From Ochromonas danica (Eukaryota; Sar; Chrysophyceae; Chromulinales; Chromulinaceae), in the NCBI GenBank assembly GCA_015146655.1, contig VKHL01000069.1, positions 82,287 through 146,286 on the forward strand: DNA of 64,000 bases, read 5' to 3'. Under the pieces are notes generated by a model. It ran no database searches, was not told the origin of the DNA, and was given only the letters and a program-made list of their open reading frames with translations. Of the stretch, positions 31,094-42,460 are shown piece by piece; positions within the stretch are counted from its first letter, which is position 1, and the number at the start of each line of letters is the position of its first letter. A program made the position numbers and the translations under genes.

Positions 31094-33987
31094 TTAAAAC
31101 AATCCTGTCGCCTTCCTCTTTGCAATTTGCTTCCATATAGGCATGTGAGCGAAAGCTGCTTTCGTTACTCCCAGCACTGTTATAAATTCTTCATCACTGA
31201 GATGTTGCTCACGATGAGCAATATCAACACCATCTGGATAAGGACCTGAACATATAGCATCATCATATTGTTATTGTAAATGAGACTATGTAACATAGTG
31301 ATAGGTTTTGGCCAACCTGGTACTCTCAAGCGATCATAAGGAAAGCATTTGACAGGACCACCAAAGACAGTCGTTTGACAACCACCAGGGGAAACAAATT
31401 GACTGGTAGAGGGATTATCAAACGGTTTGGTCAGTGATGGTGAAGAAACCAAAGTCCGTGTAGTCTGAGTGATTGATCGTGGTGTTAACAAATTGTCAAC
31501 AAAGGGATCCAAAGATACCGATGGAGATGCAGTTGGAGAAAGAGAAGGAAGTTTGTTATCATTCACTGGTTTTGGTTGCTTCGGAGAAGGTTCACTTTTC
31601 ATCTTCCATACAGGTTTCTTTGAAACCATAGCATCGTTGTTTCCAGTAGTACGTAAAGATATAGATGATGTTATCTCACTGACAGATGAGACACTTTCCG
31701 CTTTGACTGTGAATCCTTCAATAGAAATCTTGGTAATGTTGTCTTCTATGATATTTGAAGGCAAACCCGATGTCTTCTCCTCGACAGACACTCTAGATGA
31801 TTCTAGCATCTCATTTTCGCCAATCTTCAAATTTCGCATGATTTCTTCGGTCGTCTTGTCGTCTCTTTTATTCTCTTTTTCATTACCATTTCCTAGTTGT
31901 GATTCAATATTGATATTACCTATGGAAGAATTTAGTTTCGTGGTTCGAGATAGTATAGGATTCATACTGTCTTCTACTGAATGAAAGAGTGCAATATGTG
32001 ATGATAGCATGTCTGCTAACTTTGATCCATTCTGCCAATTTGTTTGTGTGGAGGAGACTCCATTATTGCTTCGAGAAGGATTAAAATCGTGATCCTGCAA
32101 GGTGCTTCTTCCTCCTTCTCTTTTCGATCTGTTCACAATGGGAAGACATAGACTAACACCTAACTGACAGAAAGGGTCTTGAAAATTATGACGACCTTGT
32201 ATCATTCCATATGAATGATGACGTGGCTTAGGTACACATCCAAGAACAGGGAATAGTCTGGGACCAATTGTCATGGAGTGTGCTGTGATGAACTTGCTGT
32301 TAGTGACAGATGATGAACCTCCAGAAGAAGAGTTGACAATAATACGCTCAGGGGTGGATGACATGTGAGATGCACTTGAAGCGCTGAGTTGCTTTGATGG
32401 TGCTGTCAATGCAATGTCAATAGGCAAAGCTGACATATTAGCAATCCCACTCTCACCAAGAGAAAGAGGGTGGCCTTTGGTATGAGGTATAGCATACGCA
32501 TGAGAGACAAGAGGTGATCTTTCAACAACAGAGTGATCGTTAACGCTGGACTGCATTTCCATAATCGGAGAAGACAGTATCGGTTTTGAAGAAGATTCGA
32601 ATCTCGGTTGAGATGAAGATCTTTCTACACTTTTGGTCACACCAAACACTTGTACCTCATGTGAAACATGAGCAATACTATCTGCTTTGTTAACTCTCGC
32701 CGGGGGTTTTAGTACCTCTTCTGGATCTTTCTCACTACCATTCCCTTCCTGCTCAATGTCATGAAGGGTGTCAACATCGAAATGCGGAATAATATTACGA
32801 GCACCCAATTCTTCTGCCCCAGGCGATTTCTGAGCGGATAACGGACTCACACTGGAGTGTTGAGGAGGAGAAGTGGAAGGAGAACCAAGAGGATCATTTG
32901 AATGTCCTGACACTACAGCCTCTTCTGACAGTTTAATATAGGCACCCTTCCCCGTCTTATTAGGAGATGTAAAGAAATTCTTCCAATGGATATAGTCTTT
33001 TACTAACTTCCTAACAGGAGGAAGCATTGAAGCGCTACCTTTGTTTGTTGGATGAAGGGGAGGTGTCTTTCCAGCTGCAGTCTCCTTGTCAGCAGGTGAC
33101 TTAATATCTCCTCGGGGAGATGATTGTCGTTTAGTATGAGCAGGCGATAATTGTGAGCATGAAGCAACCAGATCACGAAAATATTGACGTTTATTCATAA
33201 TCACTTGTAAGACAAGTTCTCTTAACTTGCTAGAAGAATCATTGGGCAAGTCTTGAGGTAATGTACTCAAAACAATTTCAGCTTCTAATAGACGATCTAG
33301 ACCAGCTAAACAGAATGCAGAACATAATTCAAGATGATAGAATGATAAAGTATTCTCTTGTTTTTCTTCTCGTTCTTGTGCTGGTATTGTTGGTTTGTTC
33401 GTATGAAATGTTGTTTTCATCTCTTTAATGAATTGTAATGCTTCACGATATTTCTCACTTATGATTAATGCATAAAGTAGATTAAACCTACTACAACTTC
33501 TTTCTTCTTCTTCTTCTTGAACATGATATTGTAAAGCTTGACGGAAAGCTGACACAGCATCTTCTTTCTTCTCTTCAAGTAATAGTACTAACCCTAAGTT
33601 AGTATGGAATTGATACAAGAGTTGACTATCTAACGAGACAGTTGATGATGATGATGATGTCAATCGGTCTAACTTGACTACTTGATAGGCTTTCACTGCA
33701 CGATGATATTCACCTTGTGATAAGTATTTATCTCCTTTACTAATAAAATGTCTAAATTGTAATTCACACAAAACTTGAAAACAATATAGTAATGCAGTCT
33801 GATAAGAATGATTTTCTGGTGTAACAACATGTTGTAATTTGACTAAGATATTCATAGATCGTCTAAATTTACCATTTCGTAAGACTTCAAAGAATCCAGC
33901 AATAGCAAAGAGTTCAGAACTAGACAAGGCTAAGACATCCAATGGATTGTCAACAGAACCTGAAGGTAACGATGCTGACTGGGACAT
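31094..33987 (-). CDS. TPR protein with C-terminal villin headpiece
   Basis: Exons 31317-33987 and 31094-31245, with a 71-nt GTTGGC...CAG intron, give 940 residues. The N-terminal 300 residues are helical, with TPR-like repeats (for example YHRAVKAYQVVKL, HTNLGLVLLLEEKKEDAVSAFRQAL, YREALQFIKEM). A long Ser/Pro-rich linker follows. Exon 2 encodes the villin headpiece: PYPDGVDIAHREQ, HLSDEEFITVLGVTKAAF, then MPIWKQIAKRKATGLF at the very end, matching the conserved core including the Trp and the terminal Gly-Leu-Phe. Family role: the headpiece binds F-actin. The TPR part likely docks another protein, so an actin-linked adaptor is inferred. Read unspliced, the protein ends in hydrophobic residues with no domain. 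Confidence 0.83.
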
Positions 33988-34425
33988 GGGGAATCAAGCT
34001 CTCTTTAGGTCTTCTAGGTCATTAATGAACGATCATATTAGTGTTCACAGAAGACAACGGCAATAGACTAACAGCAGGAATGGAATATTGAATTGGGTCA
34101 TCCAGAGCGTTTGACCTCGACACTCTCTGACCCCCACATACTGTATTAGTTACTTTGGGAAGACTGACTCAACAAGCATGTGGGAGGGATGATTATTGAC
34201 CATCAATCTATTCGTCAACATCTGAACATGATGGTGATACTATAAGATGATAGGATAATAAATAAATTAATAAAATAAACAAAAATCCACATGCTGACTT
34301 GGAGTGCGAGTGAGTAAAAGTAGACTATTTGGAATTATAAATCATAATTGTCAGCAGATAAACACGGAATTGGTTAAACGAGAAGTTACGAGTAAGATAG
34401 CCATAAACATACAAGAGTAGCTAAC
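33988..34425. other. Intergenic region upstream of the TPR-headpiece gene
   Basis: 438 bp between the TPR-headpiece start and the 3' end of the CPBP protease gene, with no credible feature inside. Confidence 0.5.
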
Positions 34426-35926
34426 CTAAGTGTTTGGTTTATTATCCAAAGAGTTTTGATTATTTGAAAGTTCACTTGCTAGATTATAAGCACGTCTCAT
34501 GCCTGCAGCAAACTCTTCATGGGAGACTGTGCCGTCCCTATTCGTATCCATTTCTTGAAGGGCGAGATGAGCTCTGTCAGCAAGAGTGACGGAACTTCCT
34601 TTTGATTGAGGGAAAGGGTTCCAGTCCAATCTACATCATCAACCATCGACACCATTAGCTGCTAGAAAGGCGGTATTAACACGAGGAGACTAACCCTAGC
34701 AGCTTAAATGCTTGAAATATCTCCTTCTCTACAATCACCCCATCTTCATTGCTATCAATAATCTTGAAAACCTATAGAAACATTCATGTTAAGATCATAT
34801 TATATATGAAGCACAAAAAGGACAGCTCAAAGACCTAACCGCAGCAATAACATGATCAATGTACTCAGCCTCGTTGTTTCCAGAGGCACGAGACCGTACC
34901 GCTCGCTGGTAATCCACAAGTCGCTTATTCGTTTGTAAATAGACTTCAAGTTGGTTGGATGCTTCAAGCCAGGTGAAGAATAGTGTCCAAGCATCATACA
35001 CTGTATGCGCCAAAATTGGTACCACTATATTCCATCCACTAGCAATGAAGGAGATTCCAAACAGTGCACCCAGAACACTTTCTACAACTGATCCGGCACC
35101 GAATGAAGCTACGTGGGCTAATCCAAAAAGCGCACTGGAGATTGCCACAGATGCCTCTAGACCAAGCAACGAGTGCAGCCAAGTCAACAGCACACCTCTA
35201 AAAAGTAACTCTTCCGTAATTCCAGCCGCTGAAGACATAAGAAAGGAAAGACCTAAGGCAGATAGCTTTGAAGTCTTTCTTCCTAATAGCATCAAAGTGT
35301 AGACCTTGGTATCCCGAAGTAACTTCTGACTTACATCCCATGGGATACGATCAAAGACTGCCCCTAAGCCTATTCCAACAATCAGCTGCAGTGAGAGACT
35401 TCAAAGGGATGTTAAGCTTCAAACAAGCTAACCTGCCATCACAGTTCCAACGCCAACTCCAAAGGCAATAGAAGGCAGCGAGAAGTCCAAAGAAGGAATG
35501 TTCAGCGGATCGAGATTGAAAATAGCGCTGGTCACTATGGTAAATAGAAGAATGACACCTTGACCTCCCAGAACTAAGCCTATTGAGCGAGGGTCGGCTC
35601 TGGTAGGAAAAGTGATATTCTTGGTCGCAGGTCCAACGTCTTGGTCTTCCTGTCGGTCAAGTTCAACACTATGAGCATGATTACCAACAATGGTTATAAC
35701 AAATACATGCCTGACTTGGCGGAAGAGCCGCTAAAGGCGTAACAGAGTGTTGGGAAACCGTGGGTTTCAAGCATGAAGTATGTGAAAGTCTAGTTGAACA
35801 TGAAACTAGATTGGTTGCTGGAAGTAAGATAGTCTTTTGAAACCCCTTGTGAACTAACGAATGATATCCAGTTGATATATGAAAGAGAATAAACACAATC
35901 ACGAAAAGAAATTTCGAGCTCATCAT
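34426..35926 (-). CDS. Plastid-targeted CPBP (CAAX-type) membrane protease with two EF-hands
   Basis: Five exons: 35711-35926, 35433-35649, 34840-35369, 34695-34771, 34426-34630, giving 414 residues. Intron 1 (35650-35710, 61 nt) must start with GC rather than GT to keep the frame; the other three are GT-AG. The N-terminus is a signal peptide followed by Tyr (STGYHSLVHKG), suggesting a bipartite plastid presequence. Several membrane helices contain the CPBP motifs: Glu-Glu in ITEELLFRG near 197, then FGLAHV and VPILAHTVYD. Two canonical EF-hand loops follow: 327-338 (DSNEDGVIVEKE) and 375-386 (DTNRDGTVSHEE). CPBP proteases cleave prenylated or membrane substrates, and some plastid members act in development. 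Calcium control here is inferred from the EF-hands. Confidence 0.82.
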
Positions 35927-36420
35927 CGTTGTCTTTGCTTTTGTTTCGATTTCATTCGAGGCAGCTCCCGCTCTCCCAATCTCTCATAATTCCATGGAAT
36001 CCATACAGAGCTTCGGCGTTCCAATCGCGGCCACCAACTGTACGAAAAAGCTGACCAAAACCTCCCTCTTGCTTGTCTCCACCTTTTATTAAGTTATTCA
36101 AGCATGGAAAATATCTTCAACAAACAGTATATCACTATTCTCTAAACTAACCATTCACACAGCGATCCTAAGAATTAGCTACAAGTATTTAATAGTATTT
36201 TCCTCCTTTGTACTATACTATCCATTTACCATGCAGAAGAGGAACATGCAGCGTATAATGGAAGTAACATCATCTGAAATCTCATCAACCACACATACGC
36301 ACATGAGGGCAAAGAAATATAATAAATCCCGTCATAAAACAAAATAGAAAACCTGGTATCGATGTTTGACAGGATAGCTTCACGCATTACAAAAATAGGA
36401 CTGGATTGAGCACGCGATTA
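35927..36420. other. Intergenic region between CPBP protease and RRM genes
   Basis: 494 bp holding the protease promoter and the RRM gene 3' end. No gene or repeat was recognised. Confidence 0.5.
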
Positions 36421-37586
36421 TTAATAGTGAGGATGAGAAGAATAAGCGTCCCTTGTATTCGAACTCCCCGTTCTGTTCCAAAAGGCTTGAAAGATCGGTT
36501 GCTGAGACTGTGAATTCGGCCCAAACGAGGGCAAACTCCGCTGCTGGACTGGAGGGGTGGCGGCAGCATTAGGATGCGATGAAGAAGAAGAATCACCGCT
36601 TCTAGATGTGAGTGAACCAGAAGAGGAAGATAATAAGTGCCCATCGGGAACTCGTACAGAGTCGGTGTTTGGTGCAGTAACAGTATATTGATTCACATCA
36701 TATCGCTGGGAACTTATCGATTGCATGTCTCCATTAGAAAGTACATTTCCACGATGACCAGAAAATGAACCATTTGCTCTTATCTGAGAAGTAGAAGAAG
36801 GATAGGAAGAGAAAGTGCTGGGACCAGTGGGGTGAAGAGCGGCAGGATAAGATGGAAGCTGTGAGAACTGGGCGGCATGATGCGATTGAAGGCTACGAGA
36901 AAGATCTACTCTCAACAATAATCCATCAATGCTCGAACCATTGAGAGCTTCAGCTGCAGCAAAGCACGACTGTACTCCAATTGGACCTGTGATAAAATGA
37001 ATAAAAGCTAAACCACTTTGTTGACGCCCTTTGGAATCGATGGTGCAATCTTTAATGATAATATCTTCTATCAGACCATGGACAGAAAATATGCGATGTA
37101 AATCGAACTCCGTGATAGAATAATTCACCTATCAATATCAATAGTTAACAGTCAAACATTAAGCAGGCACATGAGTATAAGGGGAAAGACAACACTTACT
37201 ATATAAGTCATAAAACGCACTTGAAGCGAATTTGCAGGTAGATTGTCACCATTTACAGGCTTAGTATGCTGAATGGTCGCTCTTCTAACCCTAGAAAGAC
37301 AAGCACAGCAGATTCAGTTTCATTGTTGAAGAACACCACAGAATGCCACTCACTTGATCTTCCTACCACAGAAATGATGACCATCAAGATACCTACGAGC
37401 CAATTCCACGGCTTCGAATGATCCCAAAGAAACAAATGCATAGGAGGTTGCTCTACCGCTTTTAGCGCCATTGTGGAGTTGAACTCCACTAACGCTTCCG
37501 AAGGTTGAAAACAGAGCAGTAATTTCCTGTTCAGTACAATAGTTTGATAGGTCACCAACAAAAAGAGCTCGATAATCAAAGTTCAT
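36421..37586 (-). CDS. Two-RRM RNA-binding protein
   Basis: Exons 37354-37586, 37200-37290 and 36421-37128, with introns of 63 and 71 nt (GTGAGT and GTAAGT donors), give 343 residues. RRM1 (about 5-95) has RNP2 ALFVGDLS and RNP1 SYAFVSLG. RRM2 (about 100-185) has LQVRFMTYI across the second junction and RNP1 SGLAFIHF. The remaining 155 residues are Ser/Pro/Gln-rich and probably disordered. The ATG at 37586 (MNFDYRALFVGD) is preferred over an upstream ATG that would add a hydrophobic leader out of keeping with the family. The order resembles TIA1/oligouridylate-binding or Nam8-like proteins, but the exact class is not clear. Expected in nuclear or cytoplasmic mRNA processing. Confidence 0.85.
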
Positions 37587-39382
37587 ATTGACAATATTCG
37601 TCCTTCTATCTCGAAGGAAATCAAAGAATAATAACCCAAAAAAAAACAACCGCAACGAAGTCCAACAAAAGAAGAGGAGCAGGGACATTATGCGCATCGT
37701 CAGCGTTGGGCGATGGGTGTTGAAGACAGCAGCGGCAACTCCTCAACTGCTCCCCGCTGTGTTCAGTAGTGCTCCGTGCAGTGCCTGTGTGTGCAGTGTG
37801 TGCACCTGTGCGGGGGGCAAAACAGCAACATCCCACACAACAAAAGAACGCCACTTCCTTGAAACCTGCCGAAAGCTCCTTGAACCAACCCGCCCGACCA
37901 GGAGCAAAGTTCAACAAAAGTCCGTTTAAAAAGTTTGGGTGGTGATGAAGAGAATGACGCAAGTGGGTATTGGAAGTTTGATGGAAACAAGAGAGGATTG
38001 GGATTGATTCGTGGAAAATGCTTGTTTTGAACAAAAGGAGGGCTTATAAAAACTCTCTCGAGTTTGGCGTTGCTGAAGGGAATAGCTCATTTTCACCAGA
38101 ATCAAAGAACAAATGCGCTAATCAAAGGGGATTCTAAACTATGCCTCGCTACAAGACAAGGTTGCTTGCTTCATGTTACGTCCTGACAACAAACATATGG
38201 CAAACACGTTATTGCCGATGAAAACTTATAGCACTCTATTCTCAAGCTTTCGATTCTTCCTCTTCATCTTGCCCTTGAAGCCTGCGAAGTATCGAAGAAA
38301 TATCCTGAATGTTATTAACAGTCACCACAGAATTGAAGCCATTGGAAATACAATGTGAGGATTCGAAACCCTAGGTATTGCATCTCTTTGGCAGAGTGAC
38401 ATGAATAAAACCCGTTACCATCCTGAGGAGATGCAATTCTAGCCTCAATGCTTATGTACTCCAGCAGTTTGCCACTTTCATCCGTGAAGAAGCAAGATTC
38501 GTTCACAGAAAGATCGTTAAATTGCGAAAGGATTTTCGATTTCGCTCTCCCTGTTCAAGACGAAGAACCATTTACTCGCAACGACCTTAACAGGAAAGAC
38601 AAAAATCCTCATTGAAAAGTCCTTCGCTTTCCCTCGAGTGCTGAAGAACTCATCATGCAGGTTCAGAGGCCAACGTATGCTAAGCGGCGCTTAGTATATA
38701 GCGTGCTTCATTGTATGGATGATAATGATGAATTGCAAGGGCAACACCGGCGTGCAGCTGTGTTCCGTTCAGATCTATTCCATTCAGTTCCCGGCTTGAG
38801 AACTGGAATCAACTTTTTAGGTTCTGGGTAGAATATTGGATTGATTGGGATTGGATTGACATATTTCGTATTTCGGGATATTCTCCTTCAAATCTTGGAT
38901 TAGTCAAAGTGGATTTCAACGTAGCATTATGGATCACGTGACTTTGCTAAACACTGCTTAGCATTTCAATTTCAATTTCAATTTGATTATGTTGTAAATA
39001 AAGCGTGAATGCACCGAATTGCTTCCACGTCTGCGGCCGTTTGATAACACAGATATTCTTGTTGCATAAAACGCGCATGACATTTCCTAGCAATGAAAGC
39101 CACATTTGGCAATCAAAGCATCAAATTGATGGTACAATCCAATTGCAAAAATCTCGTTGAAGGGGCATTCCTGAGTCAACAGAACAAATGCCAACAATTC
39201 CAACAATTGATTGTGGTTTTCTCTTTCTCTGCTACGGGTTTTCGTTACCCGGTTTCCGGATTTTCGGGTTTTCGGTTTCCTGCTGGTGCTTTTGGACCGT
39301 TTTGAGCTTTGTTTTTGGCATCAAATCAATCAATCGAGGCAATGAAAACACCAAGTACATAGAACGAGTCTTTATCCCAACC
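37587..39382. other. Long gene-poor region
   Basis: About 1.8 kb between two divergent genes. It holds a GC-rich patch near 37740-37880, a possible minus-strand gene near 38235-38660 (listed separately), and a T/G-rich stretch with repeated GGTTTTCG words near 39225-39290. The plus-strand frame that enters the next gene from 39188 is translated from this low-complexity stretch and is not taken as coding. Confidence 0.5.
38235..38660 (-). other. Possible unresolved small gene
   Basis: On the minus strand three adjacent open stretches look coding but lie in different frames: MRIFVFPVKVVASKWFFVL (from an ATG near 38610), then ESCFFTDESGKLLEYISIEA, then a C-terminal piece INNSVV-like with SSILRRLQGQDEEEESKA before a TGA. 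A GTAACG...CTAG pair could form a 48-nt intron between the last two but does not give the right phase. No family was recognised. Either a small gene with introns I cannot place, a decayed gene, or chance. Confidence 0.3.
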
Positions 39383-42326
39383 ATGAGGAAAATAACTAGG
39401 CCAAGTCATCGATCAAATAGTCATGTAGAATCTTTAAATGAGAAAGTGGATAAGCCTAGAGCCAATTGCTTTGCAGCAGTTTGTTCTCAATACCAAAATA
39501 TAATGTATGACTATAGCCATAATAGAAAAGTTACTCAAGCAAGTATTCGAATTCAGTGTGCCTGGAGATGTTATTTAGCTCGTCGCAAAGCGCAAGATTA
39601 TTATCGAGGTCGCTATCGAAAAATTTACGATCACAATCAACGCTGCTATGTCTACCAGAATAAAGTCACAAAGGATATGCAGGATGACTTACCCGATTTC
39701 TTTGGTAATCAAGAAATACCCAATCCTCCTGAGCGTTATGGTGCCCCTTTCGATTATAATCCTGGTAATGAACCAAATGGCGATGGATTCGCCTTGATCA
39801 TCTCAAATAGCCAGTTCCCTTTGGGTCAGTGGGTTCCATCTCATCCTGAATTAGATGATGATCATGACAAGCTGAGATATGTCTTAACTCATGAGTTCAT
39901 GGGTAGAGTTAGACCTGAGCATTGCTTTTCTTTAAAGAATGCTACAACCTTGGAAGTGAAAGAAGCTTTGAAGAGATTGCATCGAGTAATTCGCAGAGAT
40001 GCATTTCTTTTTGTCTATATTGCTACTCATGTTTTGAATATTCGAGGCGGAGGAGACCCTGAAAATGAAGGAGAGACTACCTATTTTGCATTTCGCAATT
40101 CTATTTGGGGTAAAACAAAGGAAATCACCGAATCGACAATTGGCATCACCGAGTTGACTAATCTTCTCAATAAGATTAAATGCAGATATAAAACGATAGC
40201 TCTAAATTATGCGCATGCTCCACCTCCTCGGCAAGCCTTTTTCTCAAGCAGCAAGCAAGTCTATCCTGTGCCAAATCTTCTAAGACAATTGTCAGAGCTT
40301 TGTCATTGTCCGGTTATAGCAGCTTGCGCAATAGGTTTTAAAATGAAAGATTATATGAAAGGATATCCAGCTATTAATTGGCAAGATCCACATACCCCAA
40401 TTCTGCCATCAGGTGGTGTGATGATGAAGGATAAGGTGAAATCTGGAACAAAAACAAAGTCTATGATGTCCACACAAACTATGGTAGATAAGCAGATACA
40501 TCCTTCTGGAAGTAATTTGACTGAAGATCCATCAGAAGATTCCGATGATATAGTGATTAATGATCCAGAGAAGGGATTATATGGAACATTCTATAGCAAA
40601 ACATGGGAGAATCTCATGAAAGATCTGGCTTTGAAGATAAAACCTCCCATCTCTAAAACTTCTCGTCCCCCCGCTCCTCATCCAGTCTGGACTCAGAATG
40701 AACAAACAGGTTTTGCTATTAAAGTAGATTTGCCTGATGCACATATGCAAAATAGCTATTGGAGACAGCTTCTGTATTGGCGACTTCTTCGTACAGGAGC
40801 TAAACCTGTCAACGTATGCAAGAGAATTATTCGCCACCAAGAAAGAGTGAATATGACGGCACCGAGACAAGCTTCTCTTACATACCAAGGGTAAAGATTA
40901 ATTTGTTTTTTGTTTTTCTTCTTTGTTGCTAACGGTAGCTTGCTTACTTAGGAATTCTCTGTTTGGTGCTGCTATGATTGCAGCATTCCGAGGAGGTGCC
41001 AGTCGATCAAATCAAAGCTATGTCACTTTATTCGATGTGTTCGTGTTTGTCTACAAACATATGAATCAGGTATTAGATGAAGTTAATATAGCTCGTAAGA
41101 ATGCAGAAGAGGAAGCTGCCAGACTAGCTGAAGAAGCAGCGAAGAAAGATGACAAAACTAACACTTATAAAAGGACCAAGAAAGACAAAGACAGCAAGAA
41201 GGATAATAAGAAAGATGAAAAGAAAGGCAAAGGTAAAGACAAGGGAAAATATGTCGGGAATGACAAGAAGACAACAGATCAGCCTAAGTCTGAAACTAAA
41301 AGTAATATTGGTAGTTCATCAATAGAGTCCACCACGATGTTTGATCTTCGTGTGATTAATCAAACACCATGTATTTATATTCCTAATGGAGAGTTATCCT
41401 TTCTATGGAATCCTATTTGTTATCGTTGTGGACCTCCCACAGCTCCTGAGAGACCCTATGTCTTACAAACATATCCCACTTCTGTCCTTCTTGAATGGTT
41501 TAATCCTCCTTTTGATGGTGTACCACCTGTCAAATATAAGATTCATATGCAGAATGTGACACGTAATTTCCATCATTGGGAAGAAGTTTATTATGCTGGA
41601 GAGATTACCAAAACAAAATTCTTGGTGCGAAATCTACCTATTGGAGTGTCCTGTCAATTCAAAGTCTCAGCTTACAATAATGGTGGCTGGAGTGCACACT
41701 CTGATCCAACAAGTTTTGTCACACCAGGTGAAGAACAAGGCGAAATTACCCGAGATCTTCGTTGGCATCGTGTTCGTCAAGGTGGAGTCTTATCGATACT
41801 AGATCAAATGACGAAATATCGTATAAACCGTGATGAGCAATTGATTGGATTGAGAATTCTACATGGTATTGGTTGTTGCAACAGTGGATATAAATCAACT
41901 GCCTTTGCTCTGGAAATTGCACAGAAATGCTTTGAAGTTGCTCAAAGCTTTCCATCTGATGCAGATATCATGACTTTGGTCTTCAATACATTGACTTGGT
42001 GCCTTCATGGTAAAAGTGAACGAAAAGTTCGTCAATATTGTAATACCAATCATTTGGATGAGCTAGTTGCACGACAAGCTGATAAATTTCGTCATCATAC
42101 GGGGTTAATTAATAGTATACAAGGGTTAAGAAGTGGGAATATGCATAAATATCTCCCTGAGATACCTGAATTTAAGTATAAAGTGTTGTTTCCTGCTGAA
42201 GAGAAGAAGGTGGAAGAGAGTGATGATGATGATGATGAGAATGAAGGTGAAGATGATGGAAGTGAAATATCATTAGAAAATGGTAGTATAAAATCCATGG
42301 GATTAGCGTCTGTATCTATTGGGTAA
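39383..42326 (+). CDS. Caspase-fold pseudo-peptidase with IQ motif and FN3 domain
   Basis: Exons 39383-40890 and 40952-42326 (61-nt GTAAAG...TTAG intron) give 960 residues. An IQ motif (QASIRIQCAWRCYLARRKAQ) lies at 52-71, followed by a degenerate WW-like stretch. Residues 135-280 have the caspase-like order: strand FALIISNSQFPLG, helix DKLRYVLTHEFMG, the NATTLEVKEALKRLHRVI segment, strand FLFVYIATH with His216, then TIALNYAHA. The usual Asp-x-Cys is Asn275-Tyr-Ala277, so it should be proteolytically dead. A Lys/Glu-rich segment spans about 545-612 and an FN3 domain 663-762 (PERPYVLQ...VLLEWFNPP). A helical ARM-like C-terminus and an acidic tail follow. Calmodulin binding via IQ and a cytoskeletal or flagellar setting are inferred. 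ATG 39383 is chosen because the frame before it is low complexity. Confidence 0.7.
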
Positions 42327-42460
42327 AAGGTTGCCAGAGTGAATTACATTATTTATTTATGTAATTACATAACATAATCATTTCCACCCATTCTGATTCA
42401 CTTCCAACTTCTCGTTTTCCAGATTGACTGACTATTACTACCCTGTGGTTAGTCACTATT

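Noticed and set aside
37587-37697. Hydrophobic N-terminal extension of the RRM protein
   Set aside because: An RRM protein has no need of it and the natural start MNFDYRALFVGD follows; likely 5' UTR.
37621-38034. 137-residue minus-strand frame
   Set aside because: Cys/His-rich by GC composition only; no domain and no start context.
38360-38385. tRNA-like GGTTTCGAATCC on the minus strand
   Set aside because: The flanking bases do not form a T-arm stem and no other tRNA parts are present.
39188-39382. N-terminal extension of the caspase-fold protein
   Set aside because: The residues come from a T/G-rich low-complexity stretch, while ATG 39383 begins normal coding sequence.
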